Assembly (NCBI GenBank): GCA_948567375.1
Contig: OX419756.1
Location: forward strand, 43,688,552 to 43,752,551
DNA length: 64,000 bases
Direction: 5' to 3'
Source: Lunularia cruciata
Taxonomy: Eukaryota; Streptophyta; Marchantiopsida; Lunulariales; Lunulariaceae
Part shown: positions 49,430 through 61,507 of the stretch, piece after piece
How the letters are laid out: each line of letters opens with the position of its first letter
Position numbering within the stretch: position 1 is the first letter of the stretch
Notes under the pieces: generated by a model
What the model saw: the letters and a program-made list of their open reading frames with translations, nothing else
Told to the model about the DNA's origin: nothing
Databases searched by the model: none
Program-made: the position numbers and the translations under genes

Positions 49430-51350
49430 GTGTTGATTCTATGTGTCATTAGTCTTGAATGTCAATGCGGTTTTCAAAGGTTTTACTTTTCCTTTGCCTT
49501 CTTCTTGGAGCATTTCTACAAACTACATATGCAATGCTTCCACCTATTAGAGTGTACTCCTTCTTCTTTGTCTCAAGTTGTAGGCACTTTGCTTGAAAAT
49601 CTTCATCCAATTTCTTGTGTTGGTGCTCTTGTTCAGCCTCCTTCTCCAAGGCAAAACCCATCTCCTTAGCTTGGTTCTCCAATTGCATTGCTATCTCCTT
49701 CTATACTCTAGCATCTAGAGATCCAAAATTGCATTGCTTATCTTGGTATCATTCCACTCTTGGCGTACGCTTAACACCTCCTTGTCGTGAGCTTGGAGTT
49801 GATCCACATAGTTGAGTCCCTTCTCCTTCTTCTCCATCCTCAACTTTCTTACCTCCAATTATACTCAGCCCAATTCCTTCTCTTGGTTTTGGTTTGTGAA
49901 AGCAAGAGAGGCATTCCTCTACTTTGCCTCAAACACATCCTCCACCAAGGAGTTCACCTTCTTTTCTTCCTCCTTGTAACAATCTCAGCTCTATGTCACT
50001 TCCTCCTAGAGCTTACTCTCTTAGACCTTCCTTGTATAAATCCTTGTGGATCCTTTGCATCAAGGTGGTATAATCCATGATCCTTTGACACTTATGTTGG
50101 TACTATGGTAGCAAGTGTTCCATCAAAGTGTAAAACTGCTCCACCAAGTGAATGGCAAAGTGAGCCCTCTCCAAAACTTGACTAGTAGTGGTTTAGCTTG
50201 ATCTTCCTCTTTCTCTTGCAAGATCAAGACTTTTTCTTTCTTTGCAATATGTATTGAAGTCTCCTTTGTCTTGAGATCTACTTCTTCCTTCTGTTTGATT
50301 GCATCTTTACCTTTTTGCCGAGTGATATTTTGAACTTTGGACCAAAGTTGCTCTCCTTCCTTTGAGTGTTTGTTCTTCTACAAAGATGGGGATGGAGGTG
50401 TGGGGCTTGTGTATTTAGTCTCTAGTCCTATCACCTCCTCTTGAGCTTCATCTTCCTTATCACCATCATCTTAAGCTTCTTCATGCTCTGTTGGTATTGG
50501 GGAGTTTGGAGGAAAATTGAGTATCCTTGAATTGGTTTTCTTCTTGTAGTCCTCCTCCTCATACTATAGAGTGAAGGACCCTTCTTCTTCTTCTTCTTCT
50601 TCCTCTTAAGTGTTGGAGGCCACATCAATGATTGGAGGATTCCTCTTTGCCTGTTTCTTCATTGGTATGGCTAATTGGGCCCGTGGTGCTTGTTTCTTCT
50701 TTGGCTTAGTATTCACCCCTTCTTCTTCTACATGTACAAAATTCCTTGTCTAGGTAAATTTTGCATTTTCCTCTCAATATTTCTTGATCATCAACTTCTT
50801 TGGGCCAAGAAGCATTCATAATAAGATAATGGGTTGGAAATCTTCTATGCTCTTCCTAGTTCAACAAATTGAGACCCATGTAGAAATGGATCACAAATAG
50901 GGTTAGGTAAGTGGCTCTTCTCTCATCCAAGAAGTCACGGTGAAGGTTTGAGACTCAAAGTAGAACATGCAAGACTAATTCACAAGCTCACTTTAGTACA
51001 TCTTGTGAAAGAAGATAGCTTGGATATTTGTTGGTTAAGTTATACATTTGTGACAACACAACTTCATAATCACTTCTACAATCACCTATTAAGCTGGTCC
51101 TTATAATTGAGAACTCATCAACCATTGTTGCAGTTGCAAGGTTCCCCGAAGGTATCCTTTATCTCTTGAGTCAACTTCCAATTGTAGAACTTGGTGTTGA
51201 TTATTATTGCTCATATTTGGCATACATCCAAATTGAGGACATTCTTCATTACTTCTCTCTTTCCAACTCATTATCTCATAAATGATCTTGAAATCTATTG
51301 CATCTTAATCCCAAAGCAAGAATTGCTTGATTTGGATTAACTCTCTTCTA
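49430..51350 (-). pseudogene. decayed long reading frame of unknown family with acidic and coiled-coil regions
   Basis: On the minus strand from about 51350 down to 49430 several frames together read like one protein broken by stops and at least one frameshift near 51135. The first part contains IRTSLIGDCRSDYEVVLSQM, KYPSYLLSQDV, ACELVLHVLL and HRDFLDERRATY. A run of Glu codons follows near 50600. Then come long charged helical stretches, including AIKQKEEVDLKTKETS, EEEKKVNSLVEDVFEAK and the open piece 49688-49449 (QLENQAKEMGFALEKEAEQ). Several stops are TGA or TAG, consistent with G-to-A change at tryptophan codons. I do not recognise the family. It could be an extra open reading frame or gag-like region of a large retroelement, or a degraded host-derived gene. 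Confidence 0.45.
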
Positions 51351-53016
51351 TAAAGAATTGCCCAAGCATTTGCTATGGGCTTCAAAAGGTGGCTTCAAGG
51401 GCATTCCTCATGGATTTTGAATAAATACCATTCTCTTAAAGACTAAAGAACAAAAGTGAAGGTTTGTTTGACATCAAAGACTAGAAAATACTACATTAAA
51501 GGATCAAATTTGAGATTTGTCGTGCTTAATCAATCACTTGCAATGCAAAAAGTGGAAATGACTATCCTTCATTTTGTTTAATAGGCAAACTCTTTAGTCA
51601 ATCTTCAACCAAAAAGTGGTTGGGTCATCCTTGTTCCTTGTCACTCATTTGATGTTGAGTACTACTTGCACATACAAACCATCACTCTCTTCCAATGGTC
51701 TGGTTTCCAGTGCAAGCATTTGGCCAAATGTGTAATAGCCCAAAGATGAAACATACAAGACTGGGACTCTCAAAAAACATAGATGCTCCAAAGTAGCACT
51801 TGTAATACTAATAGTTAAAGATATTATCTAGAGGTGAAAATTGGCTTGGTAACATCTAGAAGGATATTATATATAATGGACTCAGTAGATCAGATAGAGG
51901 TTTCACCAAATGAGTACTTTTACTAATAGGGTAGAAGTAAAAAATAGCCTAAAAACATTAGAGCTAATTTTAAAGACCTAAATGGATGAATTAAGCATTG
52001 AAAATGTGCACAATCCTCCCCTTTGAAGAGGAAAAAATTGGCTTTCCCCCCCCCCTTTGGTTTTCTTGGCAAGAGCTTTCCCATGGTACCTTATCCATGC
52101 AATTTGGAGATTCATACAAGAAGATTCCCTAAATATTCCCTTTGGTCAAAGCTTATTTGACCAACCAAATAGGACCAGGACCAGTTTCATTCATGCATAC
52201 ATCTAATCTAAGGGTAGAGCTTGCTGAAATATCACCAATCCATGTATTTGATCCAAGGGTGGAGCTTCCTTTGAGGAAATCCTCTTTGTTATATAATAAA
52301 GACAAGGTGTTCCTTTGGGACGGAGGAGTTTTGAGTGTGAAGCTTTATGCTTATTTTTCTAGGTTTCTCTTGGGGGTTCTCTTATATGCATAACATTACA
52401 ATACTAGAGTAGGTGTTTCAATCCAAGAGAGTAGATCACCTCTCTTGGAAGAACATGGCTTATTGAGACTAAGTAATTTAGATGAGAGAAATCATAGTGA
52501 AATTGATAGATTAAGTGTGTTTTAGATAGAAGATGGGATGGAGGCTCTTGGAAGACAATATCCTACACTCTACTTTTTATTCTTGAATTCATTCCACATC
52601 AAGATTATGTATATCCAGCAAGAGCAAGTGAAAGTATATCTTGTTTACCATTTTGGAGTAGAGTTCATGGATATGATGGTGAATTCACCAAACCTTGTGA
52701 TTCTACCTATAGTGATCTATGATAGAGAGTGGGATTTGAAAATCTACATTTTAATGTGATGGATCTGAGTATAAAAAATCCTTGTGCTTTCAATACTCAA
52801 GTATAATCCTTATAGCACTCAAGTATAACTCTCCCTTTCAACACTCAATTTGTTATGGTAGACCAAAAGTGATGTTTAGGAATTTCATAATCCGCAATTC
52901 TGATGAGAAATATTATCAACATGTGTTAGCCTAATAAGTCCCAATGGTAGTCCCAATAGTCCGTCCTCCCTCTCAAGTTTTTAAGGTAACTCTCTATTGA
53001 AGTAAAAAAGTAGCAT
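51351..53016. other. AT-rich, probably transposon-derived DNA
   Basis: There is no intact gene. A C tract lies at about 52048-52059 and frames are short. The stretch just precedes a plus-strand gag-like region and may include a decayed 5' LTR and leader, but I could not delimit one. Confidence 0.4.
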
Positions 53017-56000
53017 TTGAGCATTGTTGTGTGTGGAATCATGGAACCACAATTACAAGATTTGATGCAAGAAATGCAAGGGATGTTGAACAAGTTTCAA
53101 GAGATCAAGATGACCCTGGAGGCATTGCAAAGTCAAATATGTACCTTCAAGAATGATCAAGCAATGAAAGAAGGAGAACCATCTCAAAACCCAATCCCAA
53201 CAGTTGAAGTACCTAGAGAGTCACTCATACTAATGACATTGATCTTAGTCAACAATGAAGCCACATTGTTGCTATAAATGAAGAAGATATGCAATATTGA
53301 CCTTTAAAAGGGACAATTTTCATGGGAGTAGTGGAGAATTAGATTTCAAGAATGAATCAATACTTTTGATTATTCACAATGGAGATTACCAATCATTCTA
53401 CATGCATGTTTGCATTTGGTTACTTGACTAATAAAACCTTACATGGTCCTATGCTTGGGAACGAGCAATGTTGGCAGAAGGAAGAGATATCACTTGGATA
53501 GCAATGTATAAAAGGTTGCTAAAGAACTTCTAGTCCCTAGATTCCATGTACATGGCCCAAACCCGACTATGTGAGTTGAAGTAGAAGAAAAATGTACAAG
53601 AGTATGTGGAGGAATTTCTTGATCTACAAGTTTGCAATAACCAACATGAGTCCAGTAAAAACTCAAGAAAATTTTAAATGAGGGTTAAAAGAGCAATTTG
53701 CCAAGAAGTAATGAAACAAAATCCTTGCATATTTTTAAAGCAATTGCTTGCACTTAGAGAATAACAAGGGAACTTGGAAGAGGTGAAGTGGTAGTCTTGG
53801 CTCAACATTATTGCGTTGAAACACATCACTTTGGTGGACCAATTCTTATGGAATTGGGTAACATTTGGTTTCAAGACCAAGGAGCAAGACCGCTCCAAGG
53901 AGAATGGGGACAAGGGGAAGAAAGGAGAGATGGAGTCCTGCAAGGAGAAGGAACTCAAGCAAAACAACATCATTGTAATAATGGTGGTCTATAACACCAA
54001 TTTGTACATGTATGTGCTATTGTGATATTTACTTTGGTATTACAAGTACTTGAGAGATATTATTATACAGAGATAAAGGATGGTTTTACATTCATCATGA
54101 TTAGCTAAAGTTAGTTGTAGCTAAGATAGAAGGGACCTTACTTTAGAGGAAGTGGAAAAGATGCACATCACTATTTTGGATTCTAGTGTATTGACTTGGT
54201 ATTATTTCTAAGTGTTTTAGTTTTGAGGGAAGAGTCGAGAACTCTTGGACACATGAGCCTTTTTGCTTTGCTATCTTTGTACTATAGGATTCTTCTATAG
54301 TCCAAGGATAGCTTATGTGAAGGAATCCTTGATTTAGTAGTTGGGTCAAGATAAGACAACATACTTAGTGAAATATTCCCATGACTATGGATATTCCTTT
54401 AGACTAGAATTTTAGCTATTAACTTGAGTTACTTTAGTAATTAGTACCTTTGGTGCATAACAATTTCACGTATATAAACTAGGGGTGAGGAGATACTCAT
54501 CATTTTTCATTTGCAACTAATTCTCTCTCATTGAGTTCTCTAGTGAGCAATGGTTTGAGTCTTGGAGTGTTACCTTGGAAGAGTATGATAGAGTTGGGAT
54601 CCTTGCCTTCTTAGTCCATGGTGCGCTACCATAGTAGCCATGAAAGGTTCATCTTGAGTGAGAGATAAGCCGACTCATGGGTTGAGTTGGGCACATAGCT
54701 ATCAATTGCTATACTCATCTCTCTAAAGGCCCCCGGCCTCCATACAAGCAATCTTTGAACAAGAGGGAGAGACAAATTGAAGAAGAGGATGGAAAATCAC
54801 ATTGAAAACAAATATCACCAATAAATGTACCTCATGACCTTATTGGCTCAATGGAGAAGCAAAAAAGCAAGAAGAGGAAGAAGACAAGTGCACAAAGATC
54901 AAGAAAGATAAACTCACAACCAATTGTTGTGAATGAAGTCTTAGAAGGCAATCAATGGGAGTATTGATAGACCCAAGAGCAATAGAGAATTTCTTAGCTC
55001 ACTCTATTGCAATAAGATTGGAGATAGATCTAGAGAAGGATGAGAATGCAAAAATAGAGCTATCTAATGGGTAGATAGAGAGGATTGAGTCGTCACCCAA
55101 AAAGGTAGTACTCTATATAGGAAGAAATTGAGTGGCAAGTGATACAATTAGCTCATTGTGATGTAATCTTAAGCATATCATGGATGGAGCATTATAACCC
55201 TATGGTCAAATGGAGGGAGAAAGTAGTGAGAACTTGCAAATGAAAGATCATTGGGGTTAAAGAAAGATCACACATGCAAGAATTGCCTCTTTATATTAGA
55301 GAGATAATAATTATCTATAAAAAAATAGATGTTTCATGGGTCTAATAAGAGAAGCCCAAAGTGCACAAATCAATAGAAAAATTCCTGAGAAATTGAAAGA
55401 TGTGGTCAATGAGTTTCAAGATGTCTTCTTGGATGATCTACTCTTAAGGTTTCTACCAAAAAGGAGAGTATATCACAAAATTAAGATATTTTTGGAGAAG
55501 ACACCTCCTTATATGAGTTAGAGTTGGAAGAGTTGAATGCTCAAATCAAGGATATGCTACAAAAAGGGTTTATTCAACCCATTGTACCACCATATGAAGC
55601 TCTTGCCTTGTTTGTGAAGGATGGAACAATGTGCATGTGTATTGACTATTGGGGCCTAAGTCAACAAATGGTGAAGAACCAATACTCCTTACCTTGCATA
55701 AATGACCTCTTACCCTGCATAGATGACCTATTTCAACTCAATGGGGCAAAACAATTCACCATACTTGATCTATGGAGCAATTACAACCAAATCTCAATTG
55801 TAGAGGAAGACATATACAAAATTGCTTTTTGAACAAGGTATGGCCACTTTGAGTACTTGGTGATGTAGTTTGGCCTCACCAATGCACTAACCAATCTCAT
55901 GAGTTGATGACTAACATATTTCATCCATACTTGGGAAAATTTGTTATCATCTTCCTAGACTACATCTTAGTCTACAATAGGATGATGATAGAACACAAGT

Positions 56001-57110
56001 AACATCTACGAGAAGTCTTCTAGATTCTATGATAGAAAAGTTATATGCTAAAATCTCAAAGTGTAAGTTTGGCAAGTTAGAAGTAGACTACTTGGGGCAT
56101 AGAGTAAGTATAAAAGGTATCCAAGTGTTAATAAATAAAATAAAGATCACTTAGAGATGGAGTGCTCCAAAAGATCAGACTCAACACAAGAGCTTGCTGG
56201 GATTGATGGGGTTCTATTGTCAATTTTTCAAGGACTTCTCTTAGGTTGCATAACCTCTAGCAATACTATTGGGCAAGGAGAAGAAGTGGATATGAAGAAT
56301 TGCATAAGAATTGGACTTTCAAAGAATTGAAAGATGCATTCCTACATGCACCAATCTTGAAATAGTATGACCCAAAACGTTTCATCAAATTTGCTATGCA
56401 TTAAACATAGAAATACGAGTTATCCTACAACAAGAATGGCATGACGGATGACACCTAGTTATATATTTCTCTTGAAATTTTTTACTGGAAAAATGCAATT
56501 ATCATACCACCAAACAAGAAAAATTGGCCATTGTTCTTGCAACCAAGCATTGGAAACATTATCTTGGTGAGAAGGCATTTATAATGGAAATAGACCACAA
56601 ACCTCTAGTCTACCTCAAGATAAAAAAAGATTTATCTTGTCAATAGATTTGGTGGGCAAAGTGGAGACAATAATTCAACATGATAATCATATATGTGGAA
56701 GGCAAGAAGCAACTTGTAAATGTATTCATCCAAATACCAATGGCAAACAATCTGGTGGTAGAGGTCAAGATGAACCTTGAATTCTAGTCAAAGATGCTTG
56801 TTGCTATGAACACTTATCCATAGATTGTAGGTCCTCAATTATCCAAGGGCATCACTAGGTACCAAGGACTCACTTTTTGTGATGGTAGGTTATGGATCCC
56901 GGATGCCACAAACATAAGAACCACCATCCTAGCAAAATGTCATGATTCCACCATTGCAGGTCATGTTAGAGTGGACAAGACCTTGGATGCAATCAAATGC
57001 CATTACTATTGGCCCAAGATAAGCAACAATGTGATGGAATACGTTTAGAGCTTCCTAATCTATCAACAAAATAAAGCTTCTAATCAAGCTCCCGCACTCC
57101 TACACAATGT
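53017..57110 (+). mobile_element. decayed Ty3/gypsy element, gag to integrase zinc domain
   Basis: Plus-strand remnants appear in normal gypsy order. A gag start is at 53041 (MEPQLQDLMQEMQ..), followed by degraded gag to about 53960. A protease-like piece is near 54955-55090 (VLIDPRAIENFLAHSIAIRL). RT runs at about 55336-56000 (EELNAQIKDMLQKGFIQP, AKQFTILDLWSNY, FGLTNA, VIIFLDYILVYN). RNase H is near 56510-56620 (KLAIVLATKHWKHYLGEK, DHKPLVYL) and the integrase HHCC domain at about 56875-57080 (HDSTIAGHVRVDKTLDAI, HYYWPKI). The RT catalytic motif reads FLDY where YxDD is usual, and many stops are present, so it is inactive. It ends abruptly near 57110 against an element fragment on the other strand. 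Confidence 0.87.
53990..54770 (+). other. possible LTR-like insertion between gag and protease remnants
   Basis: This stretch interrupts the coding fossils, contains a TATATAAA-like box at about 54473 followed by a CT-rich leader-like region, and has no protein similarity. These are LTR-like traits, but I found no matching second copy, TG..CA ends or target duplication, so the call is weak. Confidence 0.25.
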
Positions 57111-58256
57111 TAGGAATAGATAAGCATAGATCTAGTTTGTGAATTGTCCAAGACCACCTCAATATTTGACTCCATAGTAAGTGGTGATGTCCTTGTTGCC
57201 ATTTAAGCTTCAAACTCCTAGGTGGCCATTTGTGCACTTTGGAGATGAGAAAGAGGCTCTTAAGTGGCATCATGAAGGGAATACCGTTTCCAAAGGACCT
57301 TGTACTCAATATGTTATTGGCGGACATGTTGAATGTGGTAATGAGCAAGGATACAATCAACTTCATATTCCTTTTGATTGTTGATAGGGACAAGAGGGGA
57401 GGAGGTTGGACACAAGAGGAAAAGGAAGATAGATTAGAAACAAAGGGTTTCAACTTGGAAATGTGAAAGATAAGGTGGATTCGCATATGAGAAGACAATG
57501 CAAGTTGATAAGTACCAAGAGAAATGATTTTGGTGACATCAAATAGTCCTATTCAATTAGGAGCAAGTTTATAGACTTGGATATCAAGTGGGATGGGTAG
57601 GTTACTAGAAGAAAGCATGATCTTATCACTAATTTGAAAAGTGATATTGTTATCATGATGGTGTTGGTCCGCATTTTTTTTGACAATTTTGAGCAACAAG
57701 AACATGAGATTTGGCTTGTTGTAGAAATTGGGATATGGTGGTCAAGAAGGTAAAGGTATGAGGGACATGAGATGGGGTAGAGCAAGAAGAGAATCTAGAA
57801 CAAGTGAATTTGGCCAAAATTAAAGAAGAATGGGAAGAATCCAATGCTTGCAATTTGGAATTGTTGTAGGTAAACTCAAAAACTACAGGACACTTGTCCT
57901 AATTAGTATGGTGAATGTCAATGAAGGCACTAATCATATCTTCCAAGATGCAATTTGCATGTATGGTTTGCATAAGTTTGAAGATGATAGGTTGTGGACA
58001 AAGCAAGCTTGGTGCTAAGTATCTAGAAGAGTGCTTGCTAATTTTTTTTGATGAAACAAGGATCACGATCAGAGATGAGTACATGAGGCATCCAATGATG
58101 CCTGAAGACATTATTGAAGTAGATCTATGCCAATATTAAAGCATCCACTATGTCAAAGGTTGGTGCCAAATGGATGTGCTTATTAAGCTTATCCATAAAC
58201 ACTATGATTGTTGTGTGACCTTGCTTTGTCTTGGGCAAAGATGTGATGAGATCTAA
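57111..58256 (-). mobile_element. decayed gypsy integrase and chromodomain fragment
   Basis: On the minus strand, integrase core sequence starts at about 58256 (VTLDLITSLPKTKQGHTTII, FMDKLNKHIHLAP). It continues through a C-terminal region at about 57760-57650 (QQAKSHVLVAQNCQKK) and SHMRIHLIFHISKLKPF (57495-57440) to a chromodomain-like piece near 57300-57230 (EPLSHLQSAQMAT). It is the same family as the fragment at 32.5-33.5 kb. Stops and frameshifts make it non-functional. It is bounded by the plus-strand element on the left and LTR copy b on the right. Confidence 0.83.
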
Positions 58257-58682
58257 TGTAACCATATGGAACTTAACAAAAAATTTAGTAGGGCTAACAA
58301 AGTAGCAAATAAGACAAATTAGCATAGAATATTCTAGAAGTATCTAAGAAGCTTCTTGGGAAGCTTCCTAACTAGCTTAGCTTGCATCTCAAATAAGTAG
58401 CTTCTAGAAGGAAGCTTCTAGAAGATTCCAACTAGCTTAGCTTGCATGCCAAGTGAGCAACTTCAAGAAGGAAGCTTCTTGAGAAATTTCTCAATTAACT
58501 TGGCTTGCACTCCAAGAAAGTGGCTCAAGGAAGCTCCTTGAGAAGCTTCTCAAGAGCCTTGTCTGATCCTTATAAATACAAGAGCCAAAGCTCATGCTAG
58601 GCATTTAGAGTTTTCCCTCATTCAAGTGTCCCAATGTGAGCTTCCATTCTCCTATTTCTCTCCTTGGTCATGGTCTCTTACA
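58257..58682 (+). repeat. LTR (copy b) of the heat-shock-element gypsy family
   Basis: About 426 bp, starting TGTAACCATATGGAAC and ending CTCTTACA. It aligns along its length with the LTR at 61508-61934. It has TATAAATA at 58571-58578 and inverted GAA/TTC pentamers from 58327 to 58549. No primer-binding site follows its 3' end and no clear flanking duplication is seen, so it may be a solo or rearranged LTR. Confidence 0.85.
58327..58549 (+). promoter_or_regulatory. heat-shock-element array in LTR copy b
   Basis: GAAtaTTCtaGAA at 58327-58339 and the four-unit run GAAgcTTCtaGAAgaTTC at 58411-58428 are perfect matches to the pentamer consensus. GAAgcTTC pairs also occur at 58348, 58360, 58471 and 58542. 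The TATA box follows at 58571. Confidence 0.65.
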
Positions 58683-58900
58683 TCTAAGCTCATGTGTTCC
58701 TGTTGAGCAGATGGGATAAGGAGTGGTCAAAGGATTCCACTCGATTTTTTATTGTCGGCCTTGTTATGTTGGTAGCTCTTACAGGATCATACAAACTCTC
58801 AAACATCTCATGCCATGTTGGGCCACCACCATTGGCATTGGAGGTTACCCAAGGTATTGTCCACACCCATGTCACCAATGATCAATAATCATGGGCTTCT
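58683..58900 (+). other. unidentified sequence next to LTR copy b, open frame of about 64 codons
   Basis: A plus-strand frame 58694-58888 is open (GTT start as listed by frame, no good ATG). It contains a hydrophobic span (FFIVGLVMLVALTG) and HVGPPPLALEVTQGIVHTHV. It does not match gypsy gag or pol. It could be a captured host fragment, a leader sequence, or chance. Confidence 0.2.
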
Positions 58901-61475
58901 TGAAGGCGCACAAGTCGGAGATCACCCTTGGTGGAACATAAATCTAGTCTTCATGGAATAGAAGGCCTTCCTTGAAGGAGAAGGTGTTTTACTCCTTGTT
59001 GCATGTTTTCAGACAACCTTATACCATCTAAAAGAAGGGATCTTGTTGTAGAGCACTCCTAAACTTGATTTGGACTTTGGGGTTGATTGACACCATTGTA
59101 ATTGCCATCGTGATAAGAAGAAGAGACTAAAAATTAGGCCATGGTAATAGGGCATCAAGGATGCCATGGAACCAACTAGGTTTGTACTCAAGTTTGATAT
59201 CAAATAATTGGAGTTGTTCCTTCCATCAATGATGTTGACTCTTCATATGTTTGAAATATAGTGTCAAAAATAAAGGTTTGTGATAAATTTGTATGATCAT
59301 CCATTTTCCCAAGAGATACTATCTCCATAGCTTAGTGGCATATACCATTGCTATTTGTTCTTGTGTAGAGTAATTCCTTTTTTTGGTGGTTAATTAGTAA
59401 GACACAAAGGCAATAGGATATAAGCCATAAGGGAATTCTTGCTGCAACACAACTCCAATGGCAAAGTTAGAAGCATCAAAATCAACCATGCAAGGTAGTT
59501 GAGGGTTATATGGTTGAAGAATGGATCTTGAAGACACCATATATTTTAGCTTCTAAAATGCTTCCTCATGCTTTGCGGTCCACTAAAAGCTTGAGTTCTT
59601 CTCCAAGAGGTTAATCAATTGTGCTATCACATGCCCATAACAATAGATGAACTGCTAGTAAAAACCTTGTTAATCCATTAAATGCTCACATTTTTGTGAC
59701 ATCCTTTGGAGTAGGCCAATCAATAATGGCCTTGATTTTCTCCTCTTCCATTTTGATCCCTTTTAATGAGATCTCATGACATAAGAAGGTAACTTCCTTA
59801 TACTAAAAGACACACTTTGACTTCTTGCAACAAAACTTCCATTGATGTAATTGTCTTAAGACATCTCATATGTGATTTGCATGTTTTGCCTCTATTTTGC
59901 TATAGATTAAAATATCATTCAAAAACACCACCATGTATCAATCCAATAGTCCATCTCACACCTAATGCATCTGTTCCATGAAAACTACTCTTGAACATTA
60001 GTAAGCCCAAAAGGTAAAACTCTCCATTCAAAATGCGCATACCTTGTACAAAAGGTAATCTTTTGCACATCCTTCCTATCAATGGGGTTGCCAATAATTG
60101 CTTCAATTATCCAACTTGGAGAAGTATTATGCTCCACTCAATTGATCAAGCAAGTCATCAATTTGAGGCAAGGGATATACATCCTTCATTGTCTATTTAT
60201 TGAGCCATTGGTAATCAATATAGAAACAAAGTCCTCCATCCTTCTTTAAACTAAATAGTATTGGTGCTCCCCAAGGAGATGTACTATGTCATATGAAATC
60301 ATTCTCTAACAACTCCTTTAGTGAGAGCTGATAAATTGGTCTACTAATTGGAGTACTTCATAATGAAAACTCTATCTTGAAGGGCATACCGTGATTGGAG
60401 TGTAATCCCTTTGGTAGATCAGCCAAAAACACATCCACAAAATCTTGAACTATTTGATCAACCATCTCTTGATGAGACTTTTGACCCTCCTCAAATTCTA
60501 TTTGTTCAATCGACTTGATCCACATTGTGAAAATAGACTTATCTTCCTCCAAAGCTTGCTCTATGGCTGCTTCATTGACAAACTTCTCATCTTGGGACTT
60601 ATCTTCATTCAAAGCTTACTTTATGGCTGCTTTCTTAACAAACTTCTCATCTTGGGATTGACTATTTATAGGTGTCTTACTCAGAGGTGCCAAACAACCT
60701 AGTAAAAAATTTTCTATCTTGGTGTTGTACTTGAATTTGCTATCAAGTCTAGTCAAATTGAACCTTATGTTGTTCAAGCCAAAGCAAACCCAAAATGAAA
60801 TTATAGTGTAAAGGTGCCATTATATCTCATATACTCTAAATACTCCTTTCCAATTCTGAATGTAACAAGATGTGAGGTATAGAATGCATAACACTTTCTA
60901 CCATCCACCATCATCAATCTAATTCCAATTATTGGCTTGATAAGAAAATATAATTCATGTGCTAATTGCATTCACATGAAATTCTCTAATTTCCAAAATC
61001 AACTAGAATCAACTAAAATCCTACAACCACGACAAGATATCATGCCTTGCAAGTGAAACAAATTTGCATAAATCAAGCCTTCAATTCCATTGGAATTAAT
61101 CAAGTTCTCAATATGTAGCTTGAAATCTTTTATTGGGATTCCTTGTTTCCTTATCCATTTTGCTCCACAAACTCCATCTAGGTAACTTTTCAAGATTGCT
61201 CATTCTTGAATGGACATTTAACGATGTGATGTCCAATTTGGTGACAATAAAAACAATCACCATTTTCTCCTAATTTTTCTCTATTTGCAATGCCAAGTGG
61301 TCTCCATTGAATGGTATCAATCTCCATTGGTTTTGGCTTCTCCACTTGTGTGTAGTGTATTGGTAGGTTTTGTGGAGGTCAAGGTCAATACCAAGTTGTT
61401 GCAAAATAAGGAATCAAAATATTTGGCCAACTACATGGCTTCCTCCAAGTGTTGTGGCTCTTGCATAGTCATCTT
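58901..61475 (-). mobile_element. decayed gypsy element, gag to RNase H, minus strand
   Basis: Read on the minus strand from 61475: gag with zinc knuckle (CFYCHQIGHHIVKC, about 61265-61215), a protease region (about 61050-60850) and the acidic linker that precedes RT (60612-60358, including AAIEQALEEDKSIF, QDFVDVFLADLPKGL and GMPFKIEFSL). RT remnants are at about 60350-59900 and RNase H at about 59390-59250 (YATKLWR..YLLGK). The linker and gag closely parallel the plus-strand element at 62.2-64.0 kb, so both are one family in inverted orientation. Many stops are present. The gag N-terminus is missing where LTR copy c begins. Confidence 0.82.
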
Positions 61476-61507
61476 GTAACAATATGGAGTTCAGCAATGA
61501 ATTTATA

